From assembly GCF_004025965.2 (NCBI RefSeq), contig NZ_SAYU02000005.1:1-64000 (forward strand): DNA of 64,000 nucleotides, read 5' to 3'. Below are positions 37,803-45,945 of the stretch, piece after piece. The notes under the pieces are model-generated. The model searched no databases, was not told where the DNA came from, and was given only the letters and a program-made list of their open reading frames with translations. A program made the position numbers and the translations under genes. Each line of letters opens with the position of its first letter. Position 1 is the stretch's first letter. The DNA is from Phycicoccus flavus. Lineage in GTDB: Bacteria; Actinomycetota; Actinomycetes; Actinomycetales; Dermatophilaceae.

Positions 37803-39070
37803 CGGTTCTCCCGCAGGGCGTCCATGGGATCCATCCGCGCCGCGCGGAGAGCCGGCGGCAGGGCGGCGACGAGCGCGGCGACCGTGACGCCGAGCACGAT
37901 GGCCACGAGGCTCGTGGCGTCGAAGGCGAAGAGCTCCAGACCCGGCAGGTCGAGCCCGGCGAGGTCGAGGGCCATCGGACCGAGCAGTCGCCCGGCCAGC
38001 ACCCCGAGCGCCACGGCGACGACGCTGCCGATGACGCCCAGCAGCGCGGCCTCCAGGGCCACCGAGGAGAAGACGCGACGACGCCCCATCCCGAGGGCGC
38101 GGAACATCCCGATCTGCCGCGTGCGCTCCTGGATCGACATCATCAGCGTGTTGACGATCCCGAACATGGCCGCGACGATCGCGACCCCCGCGAGCAGGTT
38201 GAGCAGCAGCAGGATGCCGTTCACGATGGACTTGTAGTCCCCGACCGTCTGCTCGGCGGTGGCGGTGGCGTAGCCCTGCGCGGCGACGTCCCGGCTGATC
38301 CGGTCCGGGTCCTCGCCGGTCACCAGGACGCTGGAGTACCACTGCGCGTCGTCCTCGGCCGAGCCCGCCCACGAGGCGTCCTGCAGCGCGTCGTCGAGGA
38401 CCTGGTTGCCGAAGGGCAGGTTCCCGCCGATGAGCGACTTCTCCTGCACCCCGACCACCGTCCCGGGCACGGTGCGCACCTCGCCGTCCTGCCCGAGCAC
38501 ACCGATCTCGACCGTCCGGCCGACGGCGTCCTGCGCGCTCGCGAAGCCGAGGGGCCGGGTGGCGTACGACGGGACGATCAGCTGGGCCTGGTCGGTGTCG
38601 TCGCGCAGCTGGTCGCCGGCGACGAGGTTGGCCGTCTTGCCCGGCCAGTAGCCGTTGTAGACGAACCGGTAGCGCTGGCCGCCGTCGTGGGAGTAGTAGA
38701 GGGCGCTCACCTGGCGGTTCGCCGAGTACTCGTCGTCCGGTCCGAGGGCCGAGGTGATCCGCTGCAGGTCCTCCTCGCCGAGGATGCCGGAGCCGACGTC
38801 CATGCCGCGCGCGGTGTCCATGTCGTCGCGGTAGACCTCCATCCGCTCGTTGAGGAAGGACATGACGCTCGTCCCGGTGACCTGGACGGTCCGGCTCGCC
38901 CCGACCGCGCGGGTCTGGGAGTCGATGTAGGTGTTGATGCCCGTGCCGAGGCCGCTCGTGACGGTGAAGGTGAAGGCGCCGATGGCGATGGCGACGATGG
39001 TGAGGAAGGCCCGCAGCGGACGGCGGAAGGTGTTCCGGCCCGCCGACCTGAGCAGGTCGCGGGGGGTCAT
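37799..39070 (-). CDS. MacB/FtsX-type ABC transporter permease
   Basis: A 423-residue permease. One N-terminal membrane helix (RAFLTIVAIAIGAFTFTVTSGLG) is followed by a large extracytoplasmic domain of about 230 residues. Three C-terminal helices carry the FtsX pattern (GIVNTLMMSIQERTRQIGMFRALGMGRRRVF). This is the MacB architecture, used for export or extraction of peptides and lipids. It overlaps the ATPase gene (ATGA) and the flavoprotein gene. It is likely to work with the ATPase in export of, or immunity to, the lanthipeptide. Confidence 0.9.
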   Translation of the reverse strand: MTPRDLLRSAGRNTFRRPLRAFLTIVAIAIGAFTFTVTSGLGTGINTYIDSQTRAVGASRTVQVTGTSVMSFLNERMEVYRDDMDTARGMDVGSGILGEEDLQRITSALGPDDEYSANRQVSALYYSHDGGQRYRFVYNGYWPGKTANLVAGDQLRDDTDQAQLIVPSYATRPLGFASAQDAVGRTVEIGVLGQDGEVRTVPGTVVGVQEKSLIGGNLPFGNQVLDDALQDASWAGSAEDDAQWYSSVLVTGEDPDRISRDVAAQGYATATAEQTVGDYKSIVNGILLLLNLLAGVAIVAAMFGIVNTLMMSIQERTRQIGMFRALGMGRRRVFSSVALEAALLGVIGSVVAVALGVLAGRLLGPMALDLAGLDLPGLELFAFDATSLVAIVLGVTVAALVAALPPALRAARMDPMDALRENR

Positions 39071-39774
39071 CGGACCGGCTCCGTCGCCGCCGGGTCGTCC
39101 GGGGCGAGCTCGCCGTCGACGATGGTCACCCGTCGCCCACAGCGCCGCGCCAGGTCGGTGCTGTGCGTGATGAGCACGAGGGTGATGCCGTCGTCCCGGT
39201 TGAGCTCGAAGAGCAGGTCGGCGACGGTGGCACCGTTCTCGACGTCGAGGGCGCCGGTCGGTTCGTCGGCGAAGATCACCCGCGGCCGGTTCGCGAGGGC
39301 CCGTGCCATGGCCACCCGCTGCCGCTGCCCGCCGGAGAGGTTCGCCGCGTTCTCGTCGGCCCGGTCGGCCAGGCCGAGCCGGTCGAGGACCTCCAGGGCA
39401 CGCTCGCGCCGCTCCTTGGCCGGGACCTTGGCGATCATCATCGGCAGCGCCACGTTCTCCAGGACGCTGGCCCGCTCCTCCAGGTGGAACTGCTGGAAGA
39501 CGAAGCCGAACTCCCGGTTGCGCATCCGGTCCTGGTCCCGGGTGCTCATGGTGTCGACGGGTTCGCCCTCGTAGCGGACCCGGCCGCCGTCGGGACGGTC
39601 CAGCGCACCGAGCAGGTGCAGGAGCGTCGACTTGCCGGACCCGCTCCGGCCCACGATCGCGAGGGAGTCCCCCGTGCGGGCCGAGAGCGAGACCCCCTTC
39701 AGGGCGCGGAACCGGTTCTCACCCGATCCGTAGACCTTCTCGAGGTCCTCGGCCTCCAGCTGTGGCGCGTTCAT
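39067..39774 (-). CDS. MacB/LolD-type ABC ATPase
   Basis: A 235-residue ABC ATP-binding subunit with Walker A VGRSGSGKSTLL, the Q-loop FVFQQFHL, signature LSGGQRQR, Walker B VIFADEPTGALD and the H-loop histidine in LITHSTD. FADEPTGALD is typical of the MacB/LolD/FtsE group. ATG with GGAGG upstream, overlapping the end of the S41 protease gene by 56 bp. Its partner is the FtsX-type permease immediately downstream. Confidence 0.93.
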   Translation of the reverse strand: MNAPQLEAEDLEKVYGSGENRFRALKGVSLSARTGDSLAIVGRSGSGKSTLLHLLGALDRPDGGRVRYEGEPVDTMSTRDQDRMRNREFGFVFQQFHLEERASVLENVALPMMIAKVPAKERRERALEVLDRLGLADRADENAANLSGGQRQRVAMARALANRPRVIFADEPTGALDVENGATVADLLFELNRDDGITLVLITHSTDLARRCGRRVTIVDGELAPDDPAATEPVR

Positions 39775-42388
39775 GGGTGCCTCCTTCGTCGGGTGCTGAC
39801 GCAGCGGGTTCGGGGTGTCGGTGGGCGCCGTCGGGGGTGGCGGGCGGCGGCAGGGGCAGCAGGTCGAGCAGGGCGTCGTCGTGGGCGGGTCCCGCCGCGA
39901 GGTCCTGCTCGCTCCGGCGGTCGGGGTCGAGCCCGCGGTTCTCCAGACCGAGCGATCGGCTGGTGCCCAGGCGGTACTGCGGCAGGACCAGCGACCGGCC
40001 GTCGCCGAGCGACCATCGCCGATGGAAGCCGGTGCCCGCCCCGGCGGTCCGTCGGCCGAGGACGAGGACGCGGGGGTGGCCGGCCAGGGCCGCCGCGAGG
40101 TGCTCGCCGCCGGACCCGGTGTGCTGGTCGACGAGGACGTCGACGTAGCGCGGGCCGCGCAGCAGGGCGTGCTCGCCGGTCCCCGGGGGGCGGGCCACGG
40201 CGTCGCGGGTCAGGAGGTGCAGCAGGAGGGCCGCCAGGTGGTCCGCGAACGGCCCTCCGCGGTTGTACCTGAGGTCGAGCACGAGCGGCTCGTCCCCGCG
40301 CCAGGACCGGCACAGGGCCTCGACGGCACGCAGGCCGGCGGCGGCCACGTCGGGGACGGCGAGGTAGCGCGCCCGCCCGTGGAGCCGGCCCGCGGCTCGG
40401 GCGCGCGCCTCGTCCACTCTCGAGGGGCACGGCGACGGTCCGGCGACGGAGCCGGGGGCGGACGCGGCAGTCGACGTGAGGAGGGCTGCGTGCGAGGACC
40501 CGAGGTCGCGCAGCGCGCTGCGCAGGGCGGTGTCGAGCTCGTCGTCGCCGACGCAGCGGGCGGCCCAGCGCAGGAGGTCGAGCGAGCGGTCCAGGAACGC
40601 CGCGCCCTCGGCCCTGGGGAGCGACCGGCCGGCGAGCAGGTCCAGGCAGCGGCGCATCGTCCGCTCGGCCCGGTCCGGCGGAGCGGGCACGTCGGTCGCG
40701 GCGGGCAGGTCCGGCGACGCTCGGTGCCGGGCCCGGGCCTCCCTCGGCCTGGGAGAGCCGGCCGCCCCGACGCCCGGCACCGGGACGAGGCCTGAGCGCT
40801 CGCGCACCCAGCACCCGGAGTCGTCCGTGACGACCTCGCGCACGTCGTGGAGCCCGCGGGCCAGCACCTGCACCGGAGGCGCCCCGGTCCTGCCGGCCTG
40901 CGCGCGCAGGACCGCGTGGGGGTCGACCGCGCACAGCACGCTGGGCTCGCGGACGGGCGCCGCGCTGCCGGTGAGCGGGCTCACCGGGGTGGAGACGAAG
41001 AGCAGCCGGTCGTCGGCCGCGAACACCGGCAGCCGGACGCCGGCCCCCGGCACGGTCACCGTCGCGCCCTCTCCCGAGGACGTCCGGGCGACCCGCAGGA
41101 CGGCGCCGGCCAGCTCGGTCTCCTCCGTCCACGCGACGACGGAGCCGTCGGCCCTCACCACGGGCGCTCCCCGCCGGTGGGCCGGGCGCGCCTCGAGGCC
41201 CCGGACCGGGCCGGTCCGCGGAACCCACACGACCCCGTCCGCGGCGCTCGCCAGCACGACGCCGGTGGCGGCCACGGCCGCGTCGTCGGCCTGGAAGACG
41301 ACGGCTGCGTCGGGCAGGGCGCGGGGACGGACGGTGGCGGTGGCCGGCTCGACCTCGAGGACGGCGGTGGCACCGCCGACCCGGACCACGGCCGTGAGCG
41401 CGCCGTCGCCGGTCCAGTCGGCGTGGGTCACCCACCCGTGCTCGGCGGGCAGTGCCCACACGTCGTCGTCAGTGGTCACGACGAGCCGTCCTGCGCCCAC
41501 GCGGGCCACGGCCGGCGCCCACGGGCTGCGCGTCGTGGCCTCCGCCGTCCAGGGGCGCGGGCCACCGGCCGGTGCGGTCGCGGCGGCCCCACCGGGGCCG
41601 CGGACCTCCAGGACCGCGTCGTCGGCCGGCCGCAGGGTGAGGACGTCGCCGGACACGCCGACGACGAGCCGGTCGCGGCCGCGGCGCAGCGAGGTGACGC
41701 GGCCGCGCCGCGCAAGGTGGTGACGGCGGACGGGACCGCCCCCGACCGGGACCGAGTACAGGTCCAGGGGGCCGTCGGGGTCGTCGAGCACGAAGACCCG
41801 GCCCCCGAGGAGGCAGGCGTCGGCGGGGTTGCCCCAGGGGTGGGGGTCCGGGGTCCATCGGCCGCCGTCGTCGCGGAGCAGCCGGCGGCGGCTGCCGCCG
41901 CGCCACCCGCGCACGTGGGCCGGGTGGACCCCTGCCGTGACCGCGACCCGGTGGCCTGCGGAGTCCTCGTCGAGGGCGCTGAGATGGGAGAGGGCGGAGG
42001 GGTGCAGGTCGTGCGGGCCGTGGACGTCGAGCTCGACGAGGGTGACGGGCGCATCGTCACCGTCCTCCTCGGGGACGCCCAGGACGACGGTGCCGCGGCC
42101 GCGCCAGGTCAGTGGCACGGGACGGAGCGACCCGGACCAGGCCACGACGGGCTCGGCGTCGGGCCCGGCGAGGACGCGGATCTCCGTCGTGCCGTCGACC
42201 TCGACGACGGCGACGCAGCCGTCGCCGTCGGGGTCGCCCAGCAGGTGCCGGACCCGGCCGCCGCCGACGTCGAGGCGGGCCGGGTCGCCGGTGCCGAAGG
42301 GCACGCACCACGCCTCGCCGGCGCAGAGGTACAGCACGTGCTCGCCGGCCATCGACGGGCTGCTCACGGCGGCGGTGGGTGTGGACAC
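39719..42388 (-). CDS. Tricorn-like S41 protease, candidate leader peptidase
   Basis: An 889-residue protein. The first 550 residues are repeated beta-propeller-like strands (many VxVxxDG..W blades). The C-terminal third is a peptidase S41 domain of tricorn type. Catalytic residues can be placed by comparison with tricorn: Ser632-His633 in LGSSHAA, nucleophile Ser759 in HTGSGGEHL and Glu816 in LENRGLDPD. The substrate-strand region is VLDLRYNRGGPF. No signal peptide, so it is cytosolic. The GTG at 42388 has GGAGGA upstream. Lying directly after the precursor genes, it is the best candidate to trim the leader peptide, possibly after modification. Confidence 0.85.
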   Translation of the reverse strand: MSTPTAAVSSPSMAGEHVLYLCAGEAWCVPFGTGDPARLDVGGGRVRHLLGDPDGDGCVAVVEVDGTTEIRVLAGPDAEPVVAWSGSLRPVPLTWRGRGTVVLGVPEEDGDDAPVTLVELDVHGPHDLHPSALSHLSALDEDSAGHRVAVTAGVHPAHVRGWRGGSRRRLLRDDGGRWTPDPHPWGNPADACLLGGRVFVLDDPDGPLDLYSVPVGGGPVRRHHLARRGRVTSLRRGRDRLVVGVSGDVLTLRPADDAVLEVRGPGGAAATAPAGGPRPWTAEATTRSPWAPAVARVGAGRLVVTTDDDVWALPAEHGWVTHADWTGDGALTAVVRVGGATAVLEVEPATATVRPRALPDAAVVFQADDAAVAATGVVLASAADGVVWVPRTGPVRGLEARPAHRRGAPVVRADGSVVAWTEETELAGAVLRVARTSSGEGATVTVPGAGVRLPVFAADDRLLFVSTPVSPLTGSAAPVREPSVLCAVDPHAVLRAQAGRTGAPPVQVLARGLHDVREVVTDDSGCWVRERSGLVPVPGVGAAGSPRPREARARHRASPDLPAATDVPAPPDRAERTMRRCLDLLAGRSLPRAEGAAFLDRSLDLLRWAARCVGDDELDTALRSALRDLGSSHAALLTSTAASAPGSVAGPSPCPSRVDEARARAAGRLHGRARYLAVPDVAAAGLRAVEALCRSWRGDEPLVLDLRYNRGGPFADHLAALLLHLLTRDAVARPPGTGEHALLRGPRYVDVLVDQHTGSGGEHLAAALAGHPRVLVLGRRTAGAGTGFHRRWSLGDGRSLVLPQYRLGTSRSLGLENRGLDPDRRSEQDLAAGPAHDDALLDLLPLPPPATPDGAHRHPEPAASAPDEGGTHERATAGGRGPREGLRIG

Positions 42389-42433
42389 GCTGTCCTCCTT
42401 TCCGAAGGGGCATGGGTCGGCGGGTGGTCGGGG

Positions 42434-42479
42434 ACCGGTGGGGCGACGCCTCGGGCGTCCGGGGTGCCGCCCCACCGGT
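42434..42479 (-). terminator. Stem-loop between the precursor genes and the S41 gene
   Basis: Twelve-base perfect arms (ACCGGTGGGGCG and complement) enclose 22 bases that contain a smaller ACGCC-TCG-GGCGT hairpin. It begins 13 bases after the stop of the second precursor gene. This position suits an attenuator that keeps precursor mRNA more abundant than the downstream protease and exporter message. Confidence 0.7.
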
Positions 42480-42491
42480 CCTCCTGCCTGG

Positions 42492-42578
42492 TCAGCAGGA
42501 CGTGCTCTGGAAGCTGGCGACGGTGACGTCGGCGGCCACCTCGACGACGTCGAGGTCGTGGATCTCGTCGATGGTCAT
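42492..42578 (-). CDS. Lanthipeptide precursor peptide 2
   Basis: A 28-residue peptide. The ATG has AAAGGAGGGG 8-10 bases upstream, a strong ribosome binding site. The acidic N-terminal part (residues 1-17) would be the leader; it has Ile3, Ile6, Leu9 and Val11-12 spaced like an amphipathic helix. The C-terminus is ASFQSTSC. Ser22-x-x-Ser25-x-x-Cys28 is the class III labionin/avionin spacing, with the cysteine as last residue, as needed for decarboxylation. Thr26 and Ser27 could also be dehydrated. It differs from precursor 1 only at residues 2, 9 and 10 (Thr, Leu, Asp here), and the last 18 residues are identical. The cleavage site is not known. Confidence 0.88.
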   Translation of the reverse strand: MTIDEIHDLDVVEVAADVTVASFQSTSC

Positions 42579-42624
42579 GGGACACCCCTCCTTTCCTGTG
42601 GTCGACGTGACAGGGGCGCTGTGG

Positions 42625-42711
42625 TCAGCAGGACGTGCTCTGGAAGCTGGCGACGGTGACGTCAGCGGCCACCTCGACGACCTCGACGTCGTGGATCTCG
42701 TCGATGGACAT
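42625..42711 (-). CDS. Lanthipeptide precursor peptide 1
   Basis: A 28-residue peptide, the first of the tandem pair in the direction of transcription. The ATG is preceded by GAGAGGAGGAA. It has Ser2, Val9 and Glu10 where precursor 2 has Thr, Leu and Asp; everything from residue 11 to Cys28 is identical, including ASFQSTSC. The DNA of the two genes is also nearly identical, and even the bases around the start are similar, indicating a recent 133 bp duplication. Both would yield the same core peptide. Confidence 0.88.
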   Translation of the reverse strand: MSIDEIHDVEVVEVAADVTVASFQSTSC

Positions 42712-42744
42712 GGGCGTTCCTCCTCTCTCGGCTCGTCGGTCGCG

Positions 42745-42761
42745 ACCCGGCGTCGCCGGGT
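42745..42761 (-). promoter_or_regulatory. Hairpin in the leader of precursor 1
   Basis: ACCCGGC-GTC-GCCGGGT, a perfect 7 bp stem with a 3-base loop, between the GNAT stop and the precursor 1 ribosome binding site. It may be a processing or attenuation site that separates precursor mRNA from the upstream message. No clear promoter was seen in this 62 bp gap. Confidence 0.45.
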
Positions 42762-42773
42762 GCGTCGTCTGGG

Positions 42774-43421
42774 TCAGGCCGACACGTCGGCCCGATCGCG
42801 GAGGGTGTCCCAGGAGCGGGACACCCGTGGCGAGCCGAGGGCGGCCCGCAGCGCACGGGCGCCGCGGTCCAGGTCCTGCGGCTCGAAGTTGCGCGTGGGC
42901 GAGTAGATGCGCCCGGCCGCGACGTGCTCGCGGTACTCGCCCTCGAGCATGCTGGCGACGACCGTCGAGGCGTACCGGCCGTCGACGAAGATCGTGTCCC
43001 GCAGCACCCCCTCCAGCGTCATGAAGCCCGCGCGCAGCATCCCCATCACGTGGTGGTTGAAGGTCGCGGCCCGCAGCTCGATGCGGTGGGCCCGCAGCTG
43101 GTCGAAGAGGTGCCCGATGCCCTGCTCGACGATGAACATCCCGTAGCCGCTGCCGACGAGGTGCGGCGCGACGGCGATACCGATGAAGTAGCTGCCCGAG
43201 CCCTGGTCCACCCAGTTGAAGACCCCGACGATGCCCTCGTCGTCCGTGACGGCGACGCGCAGCCCGGTCCCGGGGCTCGTGGAGGTGAGGTCCTCGGCCT
43301 CCACCTGGCCGTGGACGCCGTGGGCCAGGCGGCCCACCTCGCCCTTGAACCAGCCGAGGATCTCGGGGAGGTCGTCGTCCTCCAGCGGCCGCAGTCGGAC
43401 CGCGGGGTGGTTCTCAGACAT
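42774..43421 (-). CDS. GNAT-family acyltransferase of the cluster
   Basis: A 215-residue GNAT protein of the RimJ/RimL type: VRLRPLEDDDLPEILGWFKGE, the acyl-CoA strand FIGIAVAPHLVGSGYGMFIVEQGI, and NHHVMGMLRAGFMTLEGVLRDTIFVDG. It is about 40 residues longer than minimal RimL because of a C-terminal extension. Its ATG overlaps the LanKC stop by 8 bp and the precursor genes follow. In goadvionin biosynthesis a GNAT enzyme (GdvG) joins the acyl chain to the avionin peptide, so the same job is proposed here. A self-resistance acetyltransferase is the alternative. Confidence 0.85.
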   Translation of the reverse strand: MSENHPAVRLRPLEDDDLPEILGWFKGEVGRLAHGVHGQVEAEDLTSTSPGTGLRVAVTDDEGIVGVFNWVDQGSGSYFIGIAVAPHLVGSGYGMFIVEQGIGHLFDQLRAHRIELRAATFNHHVMGMLRAGFMTLEGVLRDTIFVDGRYASTVVASMLEGEYREHVAAGRIYSPTRNFEPQDLDRGARALRAALGSPRVSRSWDTLRDRADVSA

Positions 43422-45945
43422 GGCATGTCCTCTCGTCGTGGATGGGGGTCGGCACCGGGGCGGGCAGGGGTCCCAGCAGGGGCAGGAGGTGCTCGGCGGG
43501 GTCGGTGACGGCCCGCAGCGCGTGGACGGCGCCGGCGAGCCCGGACCCGAGGTCGCAGGAGAAGCGCAGGCCGAGCAGGCCCGGGAAGTGGACCTCCTCG
43601 CCGACGTGGCAGAAGTAGCGGCGCAGCGCGTCGGTCTGGCGGGCGACGGCGGTCGCCGCGCACTCGCCGTCGGTGGCCGCCGCGAACGCCAGTGCCCCGG
43701 AGCGTCCCTCGAGCAGCCCTTGGGTGGCCCAGCCGGTGACGAGGCACACCCGGAGGGCGGCAGCCCGGACGTCGGCTCCGTCCGCGACGGTGCGGTGCCG
43801 GCCGAGCTCGCGGGCGGCCACGGCGACGCCCAGGGTGCCGGACAGGACGTCGGGAAGCATCCGGCCGGTGCCGTGGTCGACGAGAGCCGTGCCGTCGGGC
43901 CGCGGGACGAGGTGGCGCAGGTCGCGGGCGAGGGCGCGGGTGGCCAGGTCGAGCCACCGCTCGTCGCCGGTGGCCTCGAAGAGCCGGACGGCGAACAGCG
44001 CGATCCCGCTGCCTCCGGCGCCCAGCCCCCGGCCCAGCCGTGCGCCGGACTCCAGCAGGTCGGCGACCCGCCGGCCCAGCCGCTCGGCGCCGGACCCGTC
44101 GCCCAGGCGGAGGGCGGCCAGGCCGACGCCGGACAGCCCGCGCGCGAGGTCGGGGTTGGTCACGCGCTCCGACCAGCGGACCGCGCGGTCGAGTAGGGCG
44201 TGCGCGGTGGCCGGGTCGCCGCAGTCGTGCAGCACGGCGGCGGCGCCCGCGTAGCCGTCGAAGAGGCCCGGAACGGTGCGTGCCGACGCGCCGGCGGCCG
44301 CTCCGAGCCAGTCGACGAGCTCGCCGACGCGGGGGGAGGACGCGTGCCGGACGGTCCAGATCGCCCCCGCGGCGCCGTTCGCCAGGCTCCAGGGCACGGC
44401 GCCCGGTCCGACGGGCACCGGCGAGCACCGGGCGTCCCGGACCGGGAAGGACAGCAGGGTCCGCTCGGCGAGCCCGATCAGGTCCGTGGTCGGCAGGTCC
44501 GGCCGCACCGGGTCCACCCGACCCCAGTCCACGACGGGGGTCCGCGGGCCGGCCGCGGCTCGTAGGGCGGCGAACGTCCCGGGCGCCGGGGCGAACCGGT
44601 CCCGCGCCTCGTCGAGGCAGCGCTCCAGCACGCCGTCGGAGAACTCCCAGTAGGTGTTCTGCGGAGTGAGGAACCAGAGGTGGACCAGCTCCAGGCGCAG
44701 CAGGTCGGCGTGCTGCGGCGAGGAGGCCCGCACCCGGAACCCCGGGGCGACGGTGTAGCCGTCCTCGACCGGCGCCGAGGCCTGGTGGGCGGTCTCCAGG
44801 TCCACGAGGGTGACGGTGTCGTCTGCGCCGAGGAGCAGGTTGCCGGGATGCAGGTCGCCGACGGCGAGCCCGCGCCGGTGGATCTCGGTCACCGTGGCCC
44901 GGAGCGCCGCGACGATCCCGGCGACCCGCTCCGCGTACCGGGCGACCTCGGCCGCGGTGGCGTCGGCCCGCACCTCCGGGTGGAACTGCGCGACGAACTC
45001 GATGGCGCGGCAGCCGTCGACGAACTCCTGGGCCATGAAGACGCGGTCGTCGAACTCGTGCCACCCGAGGACCCGGGGGACCCCCCGGACGTCGGCGAGG
45101 GAGCGCAGGGTGTCGGCCTCGTGCCGCACCCGGCCGGCGGCATCCGAGCCGTCCAGCCCGATGCCCGCGTGCCGTCGCCCCTCCTTGAGGGCGACCTCGG
45201 TGCCGTCCGGGCTCGTGGCCTGGTAGACCCCGCCCCCGGCCGAGACGTGCAGGGCCTGGGACACCGAGTACGGCAGGGTGCGCTCCCGGGCGTTGGTCCG
45301 CCGGTGCTCCCGGGCCGCGGCGACGCACCGCGGCACCTCGACGCCGCCCGGGACCGCGAAGGCCAGCGAGCGCGGGTCCGGGACGGGCTCGCCGTCCGGA
45401 CCGGCGTAGGCCAGCGCGTCGGCGCCCGTGGGCAGGACGGTCCACAGCTCGCGGTAGGCGCCGTGCCGCACGTGCACCGGGGCGCCGCCGACGGCGATGT
45501 CCGTGAGGATGGCGGGCCCGTGTCGGCCCCGCAGGAGCGCGCCGAGGCGCTCGACGACGAGGTCGGTCTGCGCGGCGTCGACCGGGTAGACGGTGACGAA
45601 CTTCCCGCTGCTGGCCCGGGGCGCGTACTTGCTGCTCAGGGCGTCGAAGGCCCGGGGCGAGGTGAGGTGCTTGAAGGAGACGCCCAGGTCGAAGCAGGCC
45701 GCCGCGACGAGCGCGAGCACCTCGGGGGCCTCGCGGCGCACCGTCGACACGTGCACCTTCCAGCCCGCCGGCGGGAGCGTGGTGTCGCGGCCGACCGTCG
45801 TCCAGACGGCCGAGGACGAGGTCCGGTGCCAGCCGTCCGGCAGCTCGGCGTGGACGAACGCGTAGGGCTCGGCGGAGCGGAGGCCGTGGTCGGCGTCGGT
45901 GAAGAAGGGCACGCCGGGGGTGAGATGGAGGCCGAGGTCATGCAC
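43414..45945 (-). CDS. Class III lanthipeptide synthetase LanKC
   Basis: An 843-residue tri-domain enzyme. The N-terminal lyase domain (about 1-215) has HVSTVRREAPEVLALV and SSKYAPRASSGKFVTVYP. The Ser/Thr-kinase-like domain has Lys254 in VALKEGR, the catalytic Asp364 in GDLHPGNLL and the metal-binding Asp382 in TLVDLETAH. The C-terminal LanC-like cyclase (about 500-843) retains the LxxGxAG repeats. At the zinc positions it reads GLLEGRSGAL rather than WCHG, which makes it class III, not class IV. It phosphorylates Ser/Thr of the precursors, eliminates phosphate and forms labionin- or avionin-type rings. GTG start, overlapping the ThDP gene by 8 bp. Confidence 0.93.
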   Translation of the reverse strand: MHDLGLHLTPGVPFFTDADHGLRSAEPYAFVHAELPDGWHRTSSSAVWTTVGRDTTLPPAGWKVHVSTVRREAPEVLALVAAACFDLGVSFKHLTSPRAFDALSSKYAPRASSGKFVTVYPVDAAQTDLVVERLGALLRGRHGPAILTDIAVGGAPVHVRHGAYRELWTVLPTGADALAYAGPDGEPVPDPRSLAFAVPGGVEVPRCVAAAREHRRTNARERTLPYSVSQALHVSAGGGVYQATSPDGTEVALKEGRRHAGIGLDGSDAAGRVRHEADTLRSLADVRGVPRVLGWHEFDDRVFMAQEFVDGCRAIEFVAQFHPEVRADATAAEVARYAERVAGIVAALRATVTEIHRRGLAVGDLHPGNLLLGADDTVTLVDLETAHQASAPVEDGYTVAPGFRVRASSPQHADLLRLELVHLWFLTPQNTYWEFSDGVLERCLDEARDRFAPAPGTFAALRAAAGPRTPVVDWGRVDPVRPDLPTTDLIGLAERTLLSFPVRDARCSPVPVGPGAVPWSLANGAAGAIWTVRHASSPRVGELVDWLGAAAGASARTVPGLFDGYAGAAAVLHDCGDPATAHALLDRAVRWSERVTNPDLARGLSGVGLAALRLGDGSGAERLGRRVADLLESGARLGRGLGAGGSGIALFAVRLFEATGDERWLDLATRALARDLRHLVPRPDGTALVDHGTGRMLPDVLSGTLGVAVAARELGRHRTVADGADVRAAALRVCLVTGWATQGLLEGRSGALAFAAATDGECAATAVARQTDALRRYFCHVGEEVHFPGLLGLRFSCDLGSGLAGAVHALRAVTDPAEHLLPLLGPLPAPVPTPIHDERTCHV

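Noticed and set aside
43414-45945. Class IV synthetase (LanL) or plain protein kinase
   Set aside because: The cyclase domain lacks the Cys/His zinc ligands needed for class IV, and a cyclase domain is present, so it is not a simple kinase.
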